Below, in pieces: positions 25,182-33,733 of a stretch of 48,369 bases of DNA. Under the pieces are notes generated by a model that searched no databases, was not told the origin of the DNA, and saw nothing but the letters and a program-made list of their open reading frames with translations. A program made the translations under genes and the position numbers. The stretch covers positions 1 to 48,369 of the forward strand of contig JANXBS010000003.1 of the NCBI GenBank assembly GCA_025060615.1, read 5' to 3'. This DNA comes from Anaerolineae bacterium. Lineage in GTDB: Bacteria > Chloroflexota > Anaerolineae > DUEN01. Within the stretch, counting starts at the first letter, position 1. Each line of letters begins with the position of its first letter.

Positions 25182-25639
25182 ATCGTCTGATCCTTGAAAA
25201 CGCCTTCTTGAGAAACGCAATCAACACTCTCAACACCAAGGAGCTGATCCGCTTTCTGCGCTTCGCGACGGTGGGGGCCATCGGTATGGTGGTGGACCTG
25301 TCCATCTTGAACGCCTTGGTTAAGTTGGCGGGATGGCCTCTGCTCTACGCGAACTCAGTCTCGTTTTCGGCGGCGGTGCTCAACAACTTCACATGGAATA
25401 GGCGGTGGACCTTTCCCGAAAGCCGCAGCCGGCCCATCCGCACCCAGCTACCCCAGTTCGCCCTGGTCAACATCCTCGGCCTGTTGATAAATAACCTGGT
25501 CTTGCTGGCCGTGTATCACCTGATCCGAGGCTGGGTCCCTGATCCTTGGAATTACAACCTGGCGAAGATTTTCGCCATCGGCATCGTGCTGTTCTGGAAT
25601 TTCGGTGTTAACCGGCTGTGGACCTATCGTGGCCTGTGA
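25154..25639 (+). CDS. GtrA-like membrane protein
   Basis: About 161 residues with four predicted membrane helices, the normal GtrA/DPMS form. The landmarks ELIRFLRFATVGAIGMVVD and NFTWNRRWTF, and the final NFGVNRLWTY, are typical of the family. GtrA-like proteins are thought to help move or position undecaprenyl-linked sugars across the membrane for surface glycan modification. The ATG at 25,154 lies inside the preceding gene. A TTG at 25,178, which overlaps the previous stop as TTGA and has GAGAGGG upstream, is an equally good start. It sits between the ligase-like gene and a glycosyltransferase gene, consistent with a shared pathway. Confidence 0.85.
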   Translation: MPQERAISLNRLILENAFLRNAINTLNTKELIRFLRFATVGAIGMVVDLSILNALVKLAGWPLLYANSVSFSAAVLNNFTWNRRWTFPESRSRPIRTQLPQFALVNILGLLINNLVLLAVYHLIRGWVPDPWNYNLAKIFAIGIVLFWNFGVNRLWTYRGL

Positions 25640-26798
25640 ACATCGGCGGAGCGCGCGCATCGCAATCCATTACACCCCTGCCTTGACTCAAACCGCTGGC
25701 ATCGGCCGATATACGCGCGGGCTGGTGGCAGCACTGGCCCGATTGCCTGCGCCAGGCGATATGCAATTCTGTCTATTCGTGATGGGCCGGCCTCCCGAAG
25801 TCCGCTCATGGCCGGCACATTTCACTGGGCACACGGTGCCCATCTCTGAGCTCACGATGGTCCGCCTTTGGTACCGGTTACGTATTCCTCTGCCGGCGGA
25901 ATGGCTGACCGGCCCTGTGGACCTGTATCACTCACCCGATTATGTGTTGCCTCCGCTGCGTCGGGCGGCCGGCGTTGTCACCGTGCACGACCTCTCATTC
26001 CTGCGCGTGCCTACTTGTGCTGATCCAAGGCTACGCGCTTTTCTGGCTGCGGAGGTGCCGAAGGCGGTGGCCCGGGCAGCTCACGTGCTGGCTGACTCGG
26101 AGAGCACGCGACGCGATGTGATCGAGCTTCTAGGCGTGCCTCCGGAGAAGGTGAGCGTGGTCCCGGCGGGCATCGGCCCGGAATTTCATCGCATCGAGGA
26201 TGAGGCTAGGCTTACGGCTGTGCGCATCCGCTATGGGCTACCACAGCGGTTTATCCTCAGCGTGGGGAAGCTGGAACCGCGCAAGAACTTTGTGCGGCTG
26301 ATCCAGGCGTATGCGCTCTTGCGCCGTCGCTGGGCTCCGCCTCATCACCTGGTCATTGTGGGCGAACGCGGCTGGCTGTACGAGGACATCCTGCGTGAGC
26401 CCGATCGGCAGGGAATCGCCGGCTGGGTACATTTCCCCGGCTTTGTAGCCGATGAGGACCTGCCGGCGGTATACTCCTTGGCCGATGCCTTCGCTTTTCC
26501 GTCGCTTTATGAGGGGTTCGGCATCCCACCGCTGGAAGCGCTCGCCTGCGGAGTGCCCACGGTGGTAGCCGATAATTCTTCGCTGCCGGAGGTGGTCGGT
26601 GATGCGGCCCTACGAGTCCCCGCTGAGGATGTGAAGGCGCTAGCCGAGGCTCTGGACCGCCTGTTGCGGGATCAGCTCTGGCGCGAGCGCATGCGAAGCG
26701 CAGGCCCGGCCCAAGCCAGTCGGTTCACCTGGGAAGCGGCCGCCGAGAAACTACTGGCGGCTTATCGACAGACGTTGGGCGAGGGTGGGAGAAGATGA
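25629..26798 (+). CDS. GT4-family (GT-B fold) glycosyltransferase
   Basis: About 389 residues, cytoplasmic or peripheral. N-terminal part: IHYTPALTQTAGIGRYT with the glycine-rich turn, then TVHDLSFLRVP. C-terminal part: KLEPRKNFVRLI and the nucleotide-sugar segment PSLYEGFGIPPLEALACG with the E-x7-E pattern, then VVADNSSLPEVVGDAA. This is the classic group 1 pattern of mannosyl-type transferases; the donor and acceptor are unknown. No ideal start is visible. I chose GTG 25,629, which overlaps the GtrA gene by 11 bp; GTG 25,605 is possible. It overlaps the next gene by ATGA, so the cluster is tightly coupled. Confidence 0.88.
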   Translation: MACEHRRSARIAIHYTPALTQTAGIGRYTRGLVAALARLPAPGDMQFCLFVMGRPPEVRSWPAHFTGHTVPISELTMVRLWYRLRIPLPAEWLTGPVDLYHSPDYVLPPLRRAAGVVTVHDLSFLRVPTCADPRLRAFLAAEVPKAVARAAHVLADSESTRRDVIELLGVPPEKVSVVPAGIGPEFHRIEDEARLTAVRIRYGLPQRFILSVGKLEPRKNFVRLIQAYALLRRRWAPPHHLVIVGERGWLYEDILREPDRQGIAGWVHFPGFVADEDLPAVYSLADAFAFPSLYEGFGIPPLEALACGVPTVVADNSSLPEVVGDAALRVPAEDVKALAEALDRLLRDQLWRERMRSAGPAQASRFTWEAAAEKLLAAYRQTLGEGGRR

Positions 26799-27478
26799 GA
26801 CGAAGCCAGGTGTTCTGGTCGGCCTCGCTGGCTGCAGCGTTGATCCTGGCTGCCGCCGGGTACTGGGGGCCATGGGTGTCCCATCGAGCGGCGGCTCTGG
26901 TCATCCCTGGGCTGGACCTGGCGGAGTACGTGAAATTCCTGCCGGAGTATCGTGATGGGCGATTGCGCATCGTGCGTGAAGGGTTTTATCTACCCTTGCT
27001 GACGCTCAGCTTGGCGCTGAGCACGCTCTCCTGGCGGGGAAGTGTGCGGTGGCCAACGGGATTGCGTGCTATCGGCTGGTTAGCATCCATCTCGACGGCA
27101 CTGGCCATGTTGCCGCCGGCTTGGTCGCCGGCTGTATTGCGCCTATCAGAGTTCCGGCTGCAGGTGGTCGCAATCGGTCTTTGCCTGGTGTGGGCGATTG
27201 CCGTGCCGCTGTGGTGTCGGCGACGCGTGGCCTGGCTCGTCTGGACGATTGCGGCGTTGAGCCTCGCTGCAGTTGTCATCCCGATCGTGCAATTCCTGAC
27301 GATCCGTCCAGCGCTGGATCGGGTCTATGGTCGGCCGATTGCTATCGGCTGGGGGCCAGGCGTGATGGCGATCGGTCTAGCCCTGTTGGCCGTCAGCGTT
27401 GTGAATTTGGAGGGTGTTGCGAAAATCGGCCGGGTAGGGCGGAAAATGGCTTCCACGAGACCGAAAGCGTCTTCATAG
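26795..27478 (+). CDS. Unknown six-helix membrane protein
   Basis: A 227-residue integral membrane protein with about six hydrophobic segments and no motif that I recognise. Between the first and second segments an outward loop of about 35 residues carries VIPGLDLAEYVKFLPEYRDGR. The C terminus is short and basic. ATG 26,795 overlaps the glycosyltransferase stop (ATGA), so translation is coupled, and it is the last gene of the surface-glycan cluster. A role as an accessory membrane subunit for that pathway is a guess from position only. Confidence 0.75.
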   Translation: MRRSQVFWSASLAAALILAAAGYWGPWVSHRAAALVIPGLDLAEYVKFLPEYRDGRLRIVREGFYLPLLTLSLALSTLSWRGSVRWPTGLRAIGWLASISTALAMLPPAWSPAVLRLSEFRLQVVAIGLCLVWAIAVPLWCRRRVAWLVWTIAALSLAAVVIPIVQFLTIRPALDRVYGRPIAIGWGPGVMAIGLALLAVSVVNLEGVAKIGRVGRKMASTRPKASS

Positions 27479-27504
27479 CCATTGCTTCGAGAGAGCTCCG
27501 TGTT

Positions 27505-27532
27505 TTGACACCTGTTGCTTTCTGGATATCCT
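27505..27532 (+). promoter_or_regulatory. Possible promoter for the M50 protease gene
   Basis: TTGACA (27,505-27,510), a 16-bp spacer and TATCCT (27,527-27,532). The -35 is perfect and the -10 matches at four of six. It lies in the 102-bp gap before TTG 27,581. Confidence 0.5.
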
Positions 27533-27580
27533 ATGTGGTAGGGGGATCTGACCGGATAAGGGTCTTGGGAGGAGCAGAGA

Positions 27581-28690
27581 TTGACATCCTTTTCAACAGC
27601 GACAGATTGGGAACTGGCTGAACAGCTTCGGCTGGCAGTGGCCGACGTTTTTCAAACCGAGGACGTCACATTTGGATCGGGGGGCTCTCCCCTCCATCAG
27701 GGGGCGATCCGCCTGCGCGGCCACCTGCGCGTGGATTCCCACGAGGCGTATACTCTGATCTCCGAGCGTTTCCGGCGCCTGGGATTCATCGCATTGCTGC
27801 GCAAAGATGGAGATGGCGAGGCCATCGTGGCGGCGCCGGGGGCTGCCTGGGAACGGTCTTCTTCTCGCCCATGGGTGCCAGCCCTCTTGCTGGTGCTCAC
27901 TCTGGCATCGGTGATCTACATCGGCGCGTTGATGGACCCGGGTCCAGATGGCCGCATTCGCCTCTGGAATGGGCTTCCCTTCGCCGTGAGCCTGATCGCC
28001 ATCCTCGGGGCGCATGAGCTGGGCCATTATTTCGCCGCACGGTATGTAGGAACTCCTGTGACGTTACCCTACTTCATCCCGATGCCAATGCCGCCGTTCG
28101 GCACCATGGGCGCGTTTATCCAGATGAAAGGTCCCTCGCGCGACCGACGGGCCCTTCTGACCATCGCGGTGGCTGGACCGCTAGCCGGGTTAGTTGTGGC
28201 TATCCCTGTGTTGATCCTGGGCCTTTCTCTGTCTCATGTGGAGCCATTGCCGGCGCGGGGCTACATTATGGAAGGCAATTCTCTCCTGTATGCGGCCCTG
28301 AAAATCCTCCTATTCGGCCAATTCCTGCCAAGCGGCGGTTTGGATGTCTTCCTGCATCCGATCGCCTTCGCCGGCTGGGCCGGTCTGCTGGTGACCGGCC
28401 TTAACCTGATCCCCGCTGGCCAGCTGGACGGCGGGCACATCGTCTACGCGTTGCTGGGGACTCGCTCGCGTACTTTGACGCTGGCCATCATCTTGGCTTT
28501 GCTGGGGCTGGCTTGGTTTTGGAATGGCTGGCTGCTGTGGGCTTTTCTGGTGTTCCTCTTTAGCCGGACCCAGGCCACTCCACTGGATGATGTGACCCAG
28601 TTAACCATGGCACAGCGGCTGCTCGCCGTTGGGATGATGCTCCTGTTCGTCCTTATCTTTGTGCCCGTTCCGCTCACGGTGCACCCGTAA
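27581..28690 (+). CDS. M50-family (site-2 type) intramembrane metalloprotease
   Basis: A 369-residue membrane protease with about seven hydrophobic segments. The zinc motif HELGH is at 145-149, in the segment ILGAHELGHYFAARY. The third ligand region NLIPAGQLDGGH (Asp283) follows. The segment PFGTMGAFIQMKGPSRDRRA resembles the EGY1 and cyanobacterial M50 group. The first 95 residues form a soluble N-terminal domain of unknown role. It should cleave membrane-spanning substrates, as in regulated release of anti-sigma factors or signal peptide remnants; the substrate is not evident. The start is TTG 27,581, backed by GGGAGGAG. It is 18 bp before the PfkB gene. Confidence 0.92.
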   Translation: MTSFSTATDWELAEQLRLAVADVFQTEDVTFGSGGSPLHQGAIRLRGHLRVDSHEAYTLISERFRRLGFIALLRKDGDGEAIVAAPGAAWERSSSRPWVPALLLVLTLASVIYIGALMDPGPDGRIRLWNGLPFAVSLIAILGAHELGHYFAARYVGTPVTLPYFIPMPMPPFGTMGAFIQMKGPSRDRRALLTIAVAGPLAGLVVAIPVLILGLSLSHVEPLPARGYIMEGNSLLYAALKILLFGQFLPSGGLDVFLHPIAFAGWAGLLVTGLNLIPAGQLDGGHIVYALLGTRSRTLTLAIILALLGLAWFWNGWLLWAFLVFLFSRTQATPLDDVTQLTMAQRLLAVGMMLLFVLIFVPVPLTVHP

Positions 28691-28708
28691 GCAGGGGAGC
28701 TGGCGCCC

Positions 28709-29641
28709 ATGATCGTCACCGTGACCCCCAATCCGGCGGTAGATCGCATTTTGTTCTTTGAGAACTTCGCCTGGGGACAGCGAATCCAGGTGTCTCGTGC
28801 GGCATGGGGGCCAGGGGGCAAGGGGACCGATGGCGCCTGTATCGTAGCTGAGCTAGGACGGCCATGCCGGGCGATTGCGCTGTCGGCCGGGCCATCGGGC
28901 GAACAGCTGGCAGAGATTCTGCGCGCGGCCGGTGCCACGCCCGATTTCGTGCCGGCGGGCGGAGCCACGCGCGTCAACTACATCCTGATTGATACAGCCC
29001 GCAGGCAGCAAGCTACGCTGACCACCGACGCCCTGGAGGTGTCGTCGGAGCAACTGGCCACATTCAAGGCGCGAGTGCTTGAGGCTTTAGACGGGTGCAC
29101 TTGTCTCTGGCTGGGTGGGCCGATGCCCTCTGGGGTGCCCCAAGACCTGCATGCCTACTTTATCCGGGAGGCCAAGGCGCGTGGCATCCCTACCATCTTG
29201 GACGCGCGAGGGGAGGCACTACGGCTGGGTGCAGCCGAGCACCCCACGGTGCTCAAGCCGAATCAGTATGAACTGGCTGAGCTAGTAGGAAACGTGCCGG
29301 AGGAGCTGGCCGCCCTGTCTGAGGTGTTGACCGGGCTGCTGGGCAGTGGGACCGAGCTGGCGATGGTCACGTTGGGAGCGCGAGGTGCAGTCGCCGTGAC
29401 CGCCTCCCATCGGTGGTACTTGCCTCCGCTCAAAGTGCCGGTGGTCAACTCCGCCGGTGCGGGTGATGGCGTGGCCGCGGCGTTGGCCATCGGCCTAAGC
29501 GAGGGATGGCCTTGGGAGGAGAGCCTGCGCCTGGCTGTAGCGGTAGCAGCCGCGGTAGTGATGACTCCTGGCACAGCCGAGTGTCACAAGGCCGATGTGG
29601 ACCGCCTCCTGCCGCAAGCGCGGCTGGAGCCCATCCCCTGA
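28709..29641 (+). CDS. PfkB-family sugar kinase (1-phosphofructokinase-like)
   Basis: A 310-residue cytoplasmic kinase. It begins MIVTVTPNPAVDRIL, like FruK and LacC, has the N-terminal PfkB signature region GPGGKGTDGA (usually GGKGINVA) and the C-terminal anion-hole and catalytic region NSAGAGDGVAAALA with the base Asp. Family members phosphorylate fructose-1-phosphate or tagatose-6-phosphate. The change of GGKGIN to GGKGTD is near the substrate site and may mark a different sugar phosphate. ATG 28,709 has GGGGAG upstream. It follows the M50 gene by 18 bp, which makes co-transcription likely. Confidence 0.9.
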   Translation: MIVTVTPNPAVDRILFFENFAWGQRIQVSRAAWGPGGKGTDGACIVAELGRPCRAIALSAGPSGEQLAEILRAAGATPDFVPAGGATRVNYILIDTARRQQATLTTDALEVSSEQLATFKARVLEALDGCTCLWLGGPMPSGVPQDLHAYFIREAKARGIPTILDARGEALRLGAAEHPTVLKPNQYELAELVGNVPEELAALSEVLTGLLGSGTELAMVTLGARGAVAVTASHRWYLPPLKVPVVNSAGAGDGVAAALAIGLSEGWPWEESLRLAVAVAAAVVMTPGTAECHKADVDRLLPQARLEPIP

Positions 29642-29816
29642 AACGAAAGCGACCGCTATCTTCACCGTTTCCTTCGACGATACCTAGCAGTTTCTTCTCC
29701 ATGACGAGGCGTACAAACCCAACCGCCGTCTTGTGAAGAAATGGGGCAAAATTACCATCATTTTGCAAAAAAAGGTTAAAGTTTATTGAGTCAGGATAAA
29801 GGCCTGGAGGGCGCCG
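29642..29816 (+). other. Intergenic region before the MA-like protein gene
   Basis: A 175-bp gap, AT-rich in its second half (29,750-29,800). I see several partial promoter boxes but none with good spacing, and only a weak hairpin with 6-bp arms around 29,641-29,672. The downstream gene has a clear GGAGGG ribosome site. Confidence 0.3.
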
Positions 29817-31151
29817 ATGGGGACGCGAGAAGTAGTGCTGGACTGGCAAATCGGCGAGGAAGAGGATTGGGGCGCCTCTACTTCGCTGCTGCCTTTCTTT
29901 GCCGATGAGCAAGAGCCAGAGCCGAAGCCAACGATCCCTCCTCATCGGTTACGCTGGAACTATGTCCTCGGCGGCCTGGTCGCACTTGCCCTGTTGACGA
30001 TGGCTGCCGTGGGCTATGGGTTCTGGCAGCGCTATCAACAGGCTCTGCTTCGCATCCGGGCTGATATCCAGGGGACCGTGGACCTGGAGGCCTGGGCTTG
30101 GCGAAACGGCGACGATTCCTTATTGGCCAGCCTGATAGACACTCAGCGAGACGAAGCCTGGGCTTATCGGTTTCGGCGCATGCAGGAGTGGATGCGCCGC
30201 TGGGCCGGCGATCGGCTTCAGATGCCCATAGTGGAAGCGCAGGATGTGAAGCTGTATGATGATCTGGCCATGGTTGTGGTCTTAGTAACACAGCCTGCCT
30301 TCCCCTGGGAAACCGCCCCCTATCGCGAGACAAGATTCTATCGGCTGGTGAACGGCCGTTGGCTGCGCACCGCGCCAGCCCCGGCGTTGTGGGGGCCTTT
30401 GCAGACCACCGAGACTGAGCATTTCCGCTTTGAGTTTCACCAACGCGATGCCAAAGCTGTTATCGCCGCAGCTCCGAAGGTGGAGGCTTTGTACGGTGAT
30501 TTGCATCGCCTGGTTGGCCTAGAGGAGACCTCATCTGAGCGGCTGGTGATCAAAGTGGTCCCTCGTACCGATGTGATCTCTTGGCGCTTCCTGACCAATC
30601 AGTTAACCGTCCCGTCGCCGGTGTTGCTGGCCGTTCCCCAGGACATGTCGGAAGCCGAGGCTTTGATTCAGGCCATCGCCTATCCACTGACCCGTCGAGT
30701 GGTGGACCAGGCGGCTCAACAGGCGCAGGTCAAAACGCAGTGGCAGCCTCTGGTCCTCGGATTGCGCCTTTGGCTGAGCTGGGATAACAGCCGATTGCCC
30801 TCCTTCTGGCGTTTTCGCCTGGAGGAATCCTTGCGCCAGCGGATGGCGCAGGCACCAGCACCCCGCTTGGCCGATCTGATCGACTCAGGCCAGACATGGC
30901 TCTATTCTAACCGTTGGGCATCTACGATGGCGGCGGTGACCGTGGTGGATCACATGATGACCAGGTATGGCCGTGATCGGCTGTCGGCGCTGCTGCGCGG
31001 CCTGGGTCGCTATGAAAGCTGGGATGAGCTCATCCCGGCGGTGTTTGGAGTCCCAGCTGACGCCTGGGAGGCGAGCTGGCAAGCCTACTTGAAGGCACAG
31101 TATGGGCCGCCGACCACGGTCCGATCGGGCGAACAGCGATCGTATGAATAG
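29817..31151 (+). CDS. Membrane-anchored peptidase-MA-like protein, zinc motif not seen
   Basis: A 444-residue protein. Residues 1-45 are a charged cytoplasmic tail, about 48-70 a single membrane helix (YVLGGLVALALLTMAAVGYGF), and the rest lies outside. The outer part has the layout of a peptidase-MA (gluzincin-like) domain: a strand ETEHFRFEFHQRD at about 198-210, a central helix region, and a C-terminal WDELIPAVFGVPADAWEASW that matches the end of that family. The helix that normally holds HExxH reads LIQAIAYPLTRR here, so no zinc site is visible. I infer an inactive relative. ATG 29,817 follows GGAGGGCGCC. Its stop overlaps the next gene by 8 bp. Confidence 0.75.
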   Translation: MGTREVVLDWQIGEEEDWGASTSLLPFFADEQEPEPKPTIPPHRLRWNYVLGGLVALALLTMAAVGYGFWQRYQQALLRIRADIQGTVDLEAWAWRNGDDSLLASLIDTQRDEAWAYRFRRMQEWMRRWAGDRLQMPIVEAQDVKLYDDLAMVVVLVTQPAFPWETAPYRETRFYRLVNGRWLRTAPAPALWGPLQTTETEHFRFEFHQRDAKAVIAAAPKVEALYGDLHRLVGLEETSSERLVIKVVPRTDVISWRFLTNQLTVPSPVLLAVPQDMSEAEALIQAIAYPLTRRVVDQAAQQAQVKTQWQPLVLGLRLWLSWDNSRLPSFWRFRLEESLRQRMAQAPAPRLADLIDSGQTWLYSNRWASTMAAVTVVDHMMTRYGRDRLSALLRGLGRYESWDELIPAVFGVPADAWEASWQAYLKAQYGPPTTVRSGEQRSYE

Positions 31152-32676
31152 GATGGGCTGGTTACTGATCGCCTTGGCGGTTATCTTCTTGATCGTTGGA
31201 CAGCCCTCACCCCACCGAGAGGCCGTGACCACCTCAGCCAGTCTAATCGCCTCGTCGATGCTGTTGTCGAGCCTTGCTGGCCAGGGCGTGCTCGTAGCCG
31301 CGCCTATCCCAACGCCCACCACAGGCCCCATCACATCGCCGATCACTCTCATCTCTACTATGGCATCCTCGCCCAACCCTACGCCGACTTCGCTTCCTCC
31401 TGCCTCGCCCCTGATCTACACGGTACAGCCAGGCGACACCCTGGGGGCTATCGCTGTTCGGTATGGGATCCCGCTTCAGACGCTCATCGCCGTTAACGGC
31501 ATTGAGAACCCGGATGTGATCTGGGTCGGCCAGGTACTGACCCTGCCGACGGAAACCTCTCAGAAGCCTCCCGAGCCTGCCAGCCGCGATGAGAGACCCG
31601 CATCGATCTCCTCTTCGCTGAGGTCGGCCCTTGGGCCTGATGCTCAGCCTACGACAGCCAAAGGAGGCTCTTCTCGCGATCCAGAAGCGATAGTATCGCT
31701 GCCTCTCAGAGCCCTGCTTAGCCCGATGAGCCACGAATGGCAGCGAATGAACAACTGTGCGCCGGCCACTGTGGCCATGGCTCTCAGCTTTTACGGTGAG
31801 AGGTTCACGCAGTTCGATCTGGCCCCAGTCCTCAAAGGAGGAGAACAGGACAAGAACGTCAGCCCTGAGGAGATCGTGGGCTATCTCCACGAGATCGGCT
31901 ATGGCGGCCGCGTCCAAGTGAACGGAGACCTGGATACGGTGCAGCGCCTGATCGCCCATGGGATTCCGGTCATCGTCGAGCAGTGGCTGGAGAGACCTGA
32001 CGACGAGCTGACCGGGCACTATCGGCTGGTGCGCGGCTATGATCGGGCAGCCGGGACGATCATCGTCAACGACTCTTACAATGGGCCTCAACGATCCCTC
32101 TCTCTCGCTGAGTTTGACCGCCTGTGGCGGGCTTTCCATCGAGTGTATATCCCCGTTTACCGGCTGGAAGATGAGCCGATGGTGCGGCAGATCATCGGGG
32201 CAGCTTGGGATGAACAGATCATGTATCGCCGGGCGGCGGAGGTGGCCCGGCAGGAAGTGGAGACGATCGGCGACCTCTATGCTTGGTTCAACTTGGGCGA
32301 TAGCCTTTTGGGGCTGGGACGGGCTGAAGAAGCCGTGAGCGCTTTTGAGCGGGCGATGGCCCTAGGGTTGCCGCCACGCCTGTTATGGTATCGCTTCGGC
32401 CCGTTGGAGGCCTATAATCGCGCTGGACAGTATCCGCAGACGTTAGACCTGGCCGCGCCGTTGCTCGCAAAGGTGCCAATGCTGGAAGAGGCGCAATACC
32501 AACGGGGGTTTGCCCTAGAGGGACTGGGCCGAAAGGAGGAGGCCATAGCCGCCTATGAGCTGGCCCTCCGATACAATCCACGCCTGGAGGAAGCGCGCCA
32601 GGCATTGGCGCGGGTTCAGATTAAAGCAGGTGGTGCCCCAGGGGCTGGTGGGCCAGATGTTTCATCAATCCCTTGA
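31144..32676 (+). CDS. Exported LysM - C39-like peptidase - TPR protein
   Basis: A 510-residue exported protein in four parts: a membrane anchor or signal (about 3-20) and a Pro/Thr-rich linker; a LysM domain (about 97-140, YTVQPGDTLGAIAVRYGI) that binds peptidoglycan or chitin-like glycans; a C39-like papain-fold domain (about 190-340) with the candidate triad Cys205 (MNNCAPATVAMAL), His292 (GHYRLVRGYD) and Asp310 (VNDSYNG); and TPR-like repeats from about 370 to 500. The triad appears complete, so it may be an active wall-bound cysteine peptidase. ATG 31,144 overlaps the preceding gene; ATG 31,153 is also possible. Its last 56 bases overlap the convergent gene 32,621-33,508. Confidence 0.87.
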   Translation: MNRMGWLLIALAVIFLIVGQPSPHREAVTTSASLIASSMLLSSLAGQGVLVAAPIPTPTTGPITSPITLISTMASSPNPTPTSLPPASPLIYTVQPGDTLGAIAVRYGIPLQTLIAVNGIENPDVIWVGQVLTLPTETSQKPPEPASRDERPASISSSLRSALGPDAQPTTAKGGSSRDPEAIVSLPLRALLSPMSHEWQRMNNCAPATVAMALSFYGERFTQFDLAPVLKGGEQDKNVSPEEIVGYLHEIGYGGRVQVNGDLDTVQRLIAHGIPVIVEQWLERPDDELTGHYRLVRGYDRAAGTIIVNDSYNGPQRSLSLAEFDRLWRAFHRVYIPVYRLEDEPMVRQIIGAAWDEQIMYRRAAEVARQEVETIGDLYAWFNLGDSLLGLGRAEEAVSAFERAMALGLPPRLLWYRFGPLEAYNRAGQYPQTLDLAAPLLAKVPMLEEAQYQRGFALEGLGRKEEAIAAYELALRYNPRLEEARQALARVQIKAGGAPGAGGPDVSSIP

Positions 32677-33508
32677 TGTAAGTCAGGTTTTCGACGAGCT
32701 TCTGCTCTGTTGGTAGCGCTGTGGAGAAATCCTCAAAGCTTAACCATCCCTCATAGCCCACGGCGCGTAGATCGGCCAGCACCTCTCGCCAGTTGACGAT
32801 GCCCTCGCGCAAGGGGGCTGCCTGGCAGCGCCATACCACGGTGCCATCTGGCTCGGCGTGATCCACACACCAGATCTGGTTCTTGATGTGAACGTGGGCC
32901 AGGTACTCGCCCAGCAGCTCCATGCCCATCCGCCAATTCTCCATCCCCTCGGCGACCATATTGCCTGGATCGTAGATCACGCCGACGTGGCGCGGGTCGA
33001 AGTGGCAAAGCAGCCGGTAGGCCAGCCCGGCACTGGGGCAGATGTTGCCGAAGTGCAGTTCCACCAACGCTTTCACTCCGGTCTCCCTGGCTAGAACGGC
33101 TACTGGCTTTAGGCGGGCGAGTGTCTCTTCGTACAGCTCCTGGTAACGGCGAGTGCGATCGTAGCGATCCACGTTGACGCGCACGGCCGGCGCGCCCATG
33201 CGCTGCGCCGCCCGAAAAACGGCCTCGATCCGATCCAGTTCGGCAATGTTCAGATAGCTGGCCAGTGGAGCCATTTCTAGCCCGGCTGCCTCAGTGATCC
33301 GCCGCACATGTTCAGCCTCTTCCTCGATGCGATCTACGGGCACGGTGGCCCGGTTGTTGCCCCAGAACGATGGTGGCTCGCCCGCCCGGGCAGAATCCAC
33401 CCACTGCACACGCCATTCGACACCGTCGTAACCGGCCGCTGCGATCTGATGCGCTGCCGTGGCCAGGTCCCATTCCGGCGTCATCACGGTGAACACAGCG
33501 AACTTCAT
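32621..33508 (-). CDS. TIM-barrel sugar-phosphate isomerase/epimerase-like protein
   Basis: A 295-residue cytoplasmic protein of the xylose isomerase-like AP-endonuclease-2 superfamily. Landmarks: MKFAVFTVMTPEW start, GYDGVEWRVQW, VKALVELHFGN with the metal-ligand Glu, GVIYDPGN with the Asp, HVHIKNQ with the metal-ligand His, and a final WLSFEDF with the second Glu. These enzymes isomerise or epimerise sugars, sugar acids or inositols with a divalent metal; the exact substrate is unknown. ATG 33,508 has GGGAGG upstream, and a promoter stands at 33,542-33,570. It overlaps the C39 gene tail to tail. Confidence 0.9.
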   Translation of the reverse strand: MKFAVFTVMTPEWDLATAAHQIAAAGYDGVEWRVQWVDSARAGEPPSFWGNNRATVPVDRIEEEAEHVRRITEAAGLEMAPLASYLNIAELDRIEAVFRAAQRMGAPAVRVNVDRYDRTRRYQELYEETLARLKPVAVLARETGVKALVELHFGNICPSAGLAYRLLCHFDPRHVGVIYDPGNMVAEGMENWRMGMELLGEYLAHVHIKNQIWCVDHAEPDGTVVWRCQAAPLREGIVNWREVLADLRAVGYEGWLSFEDFSTALPTEQKLVENLTYIKGLMKHLAHQPLGHHLL

Positions 33509-33541
33509 TACGGCCTCCCGGTCCGTGTGATAGGTGATCAG

Positions 33542-33570
33542 AGTGTACCTTCAGACGTGTACAAGGTCAA
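33542..33570 (-). promoter_or_regulatory. Sigma-70-type promoter for the isomerase-like gene
   Basis: On the minus strand TTGACC (33,570-33,565), a 17-bp spacer and TACACT (33,547-33,542). The start would be near 33,535, about 27 bases before the ATG. Confidence 0.65.
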
Positions 33571-33654
33571 TTCCAGGATATCCTAAGCTGGGAAGCCATG
33601 TGTCTGAGAACCTCGCAGCTTAGGCCATGAATTTTGAGGAAAGAGCCTTTGCCC

Positions 33655-33683
33655 TTGAGCTAGGTTAGCTCTTCAGTTAGAAT
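33655..33683 (+). promoter_or_regulatory. Sigma-70-type promoter for the GT39-PA14-NPCBM gene
   Basis: TTGAGC (33,655-33,660), a 17-bp spacer and TAGAAT (33,678-33,683). It leaves a leader of about 45 bases before GTG 33,734. Confidence 0.6.
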
Positions 33684-33733
33684 ATCAAACAGAGCTTTAC
33701 GTTGGTCTTACCTTTCAAGCAGGGAGGAACGCC

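Noticed and set aside
31243-32139. 298-codon minus-strand frame inside the LysM-C39 gene
   Set aside because: It has no family pattern, its composition is that of a reverse-complement shadow, and the plus-strand gene has clear domains.
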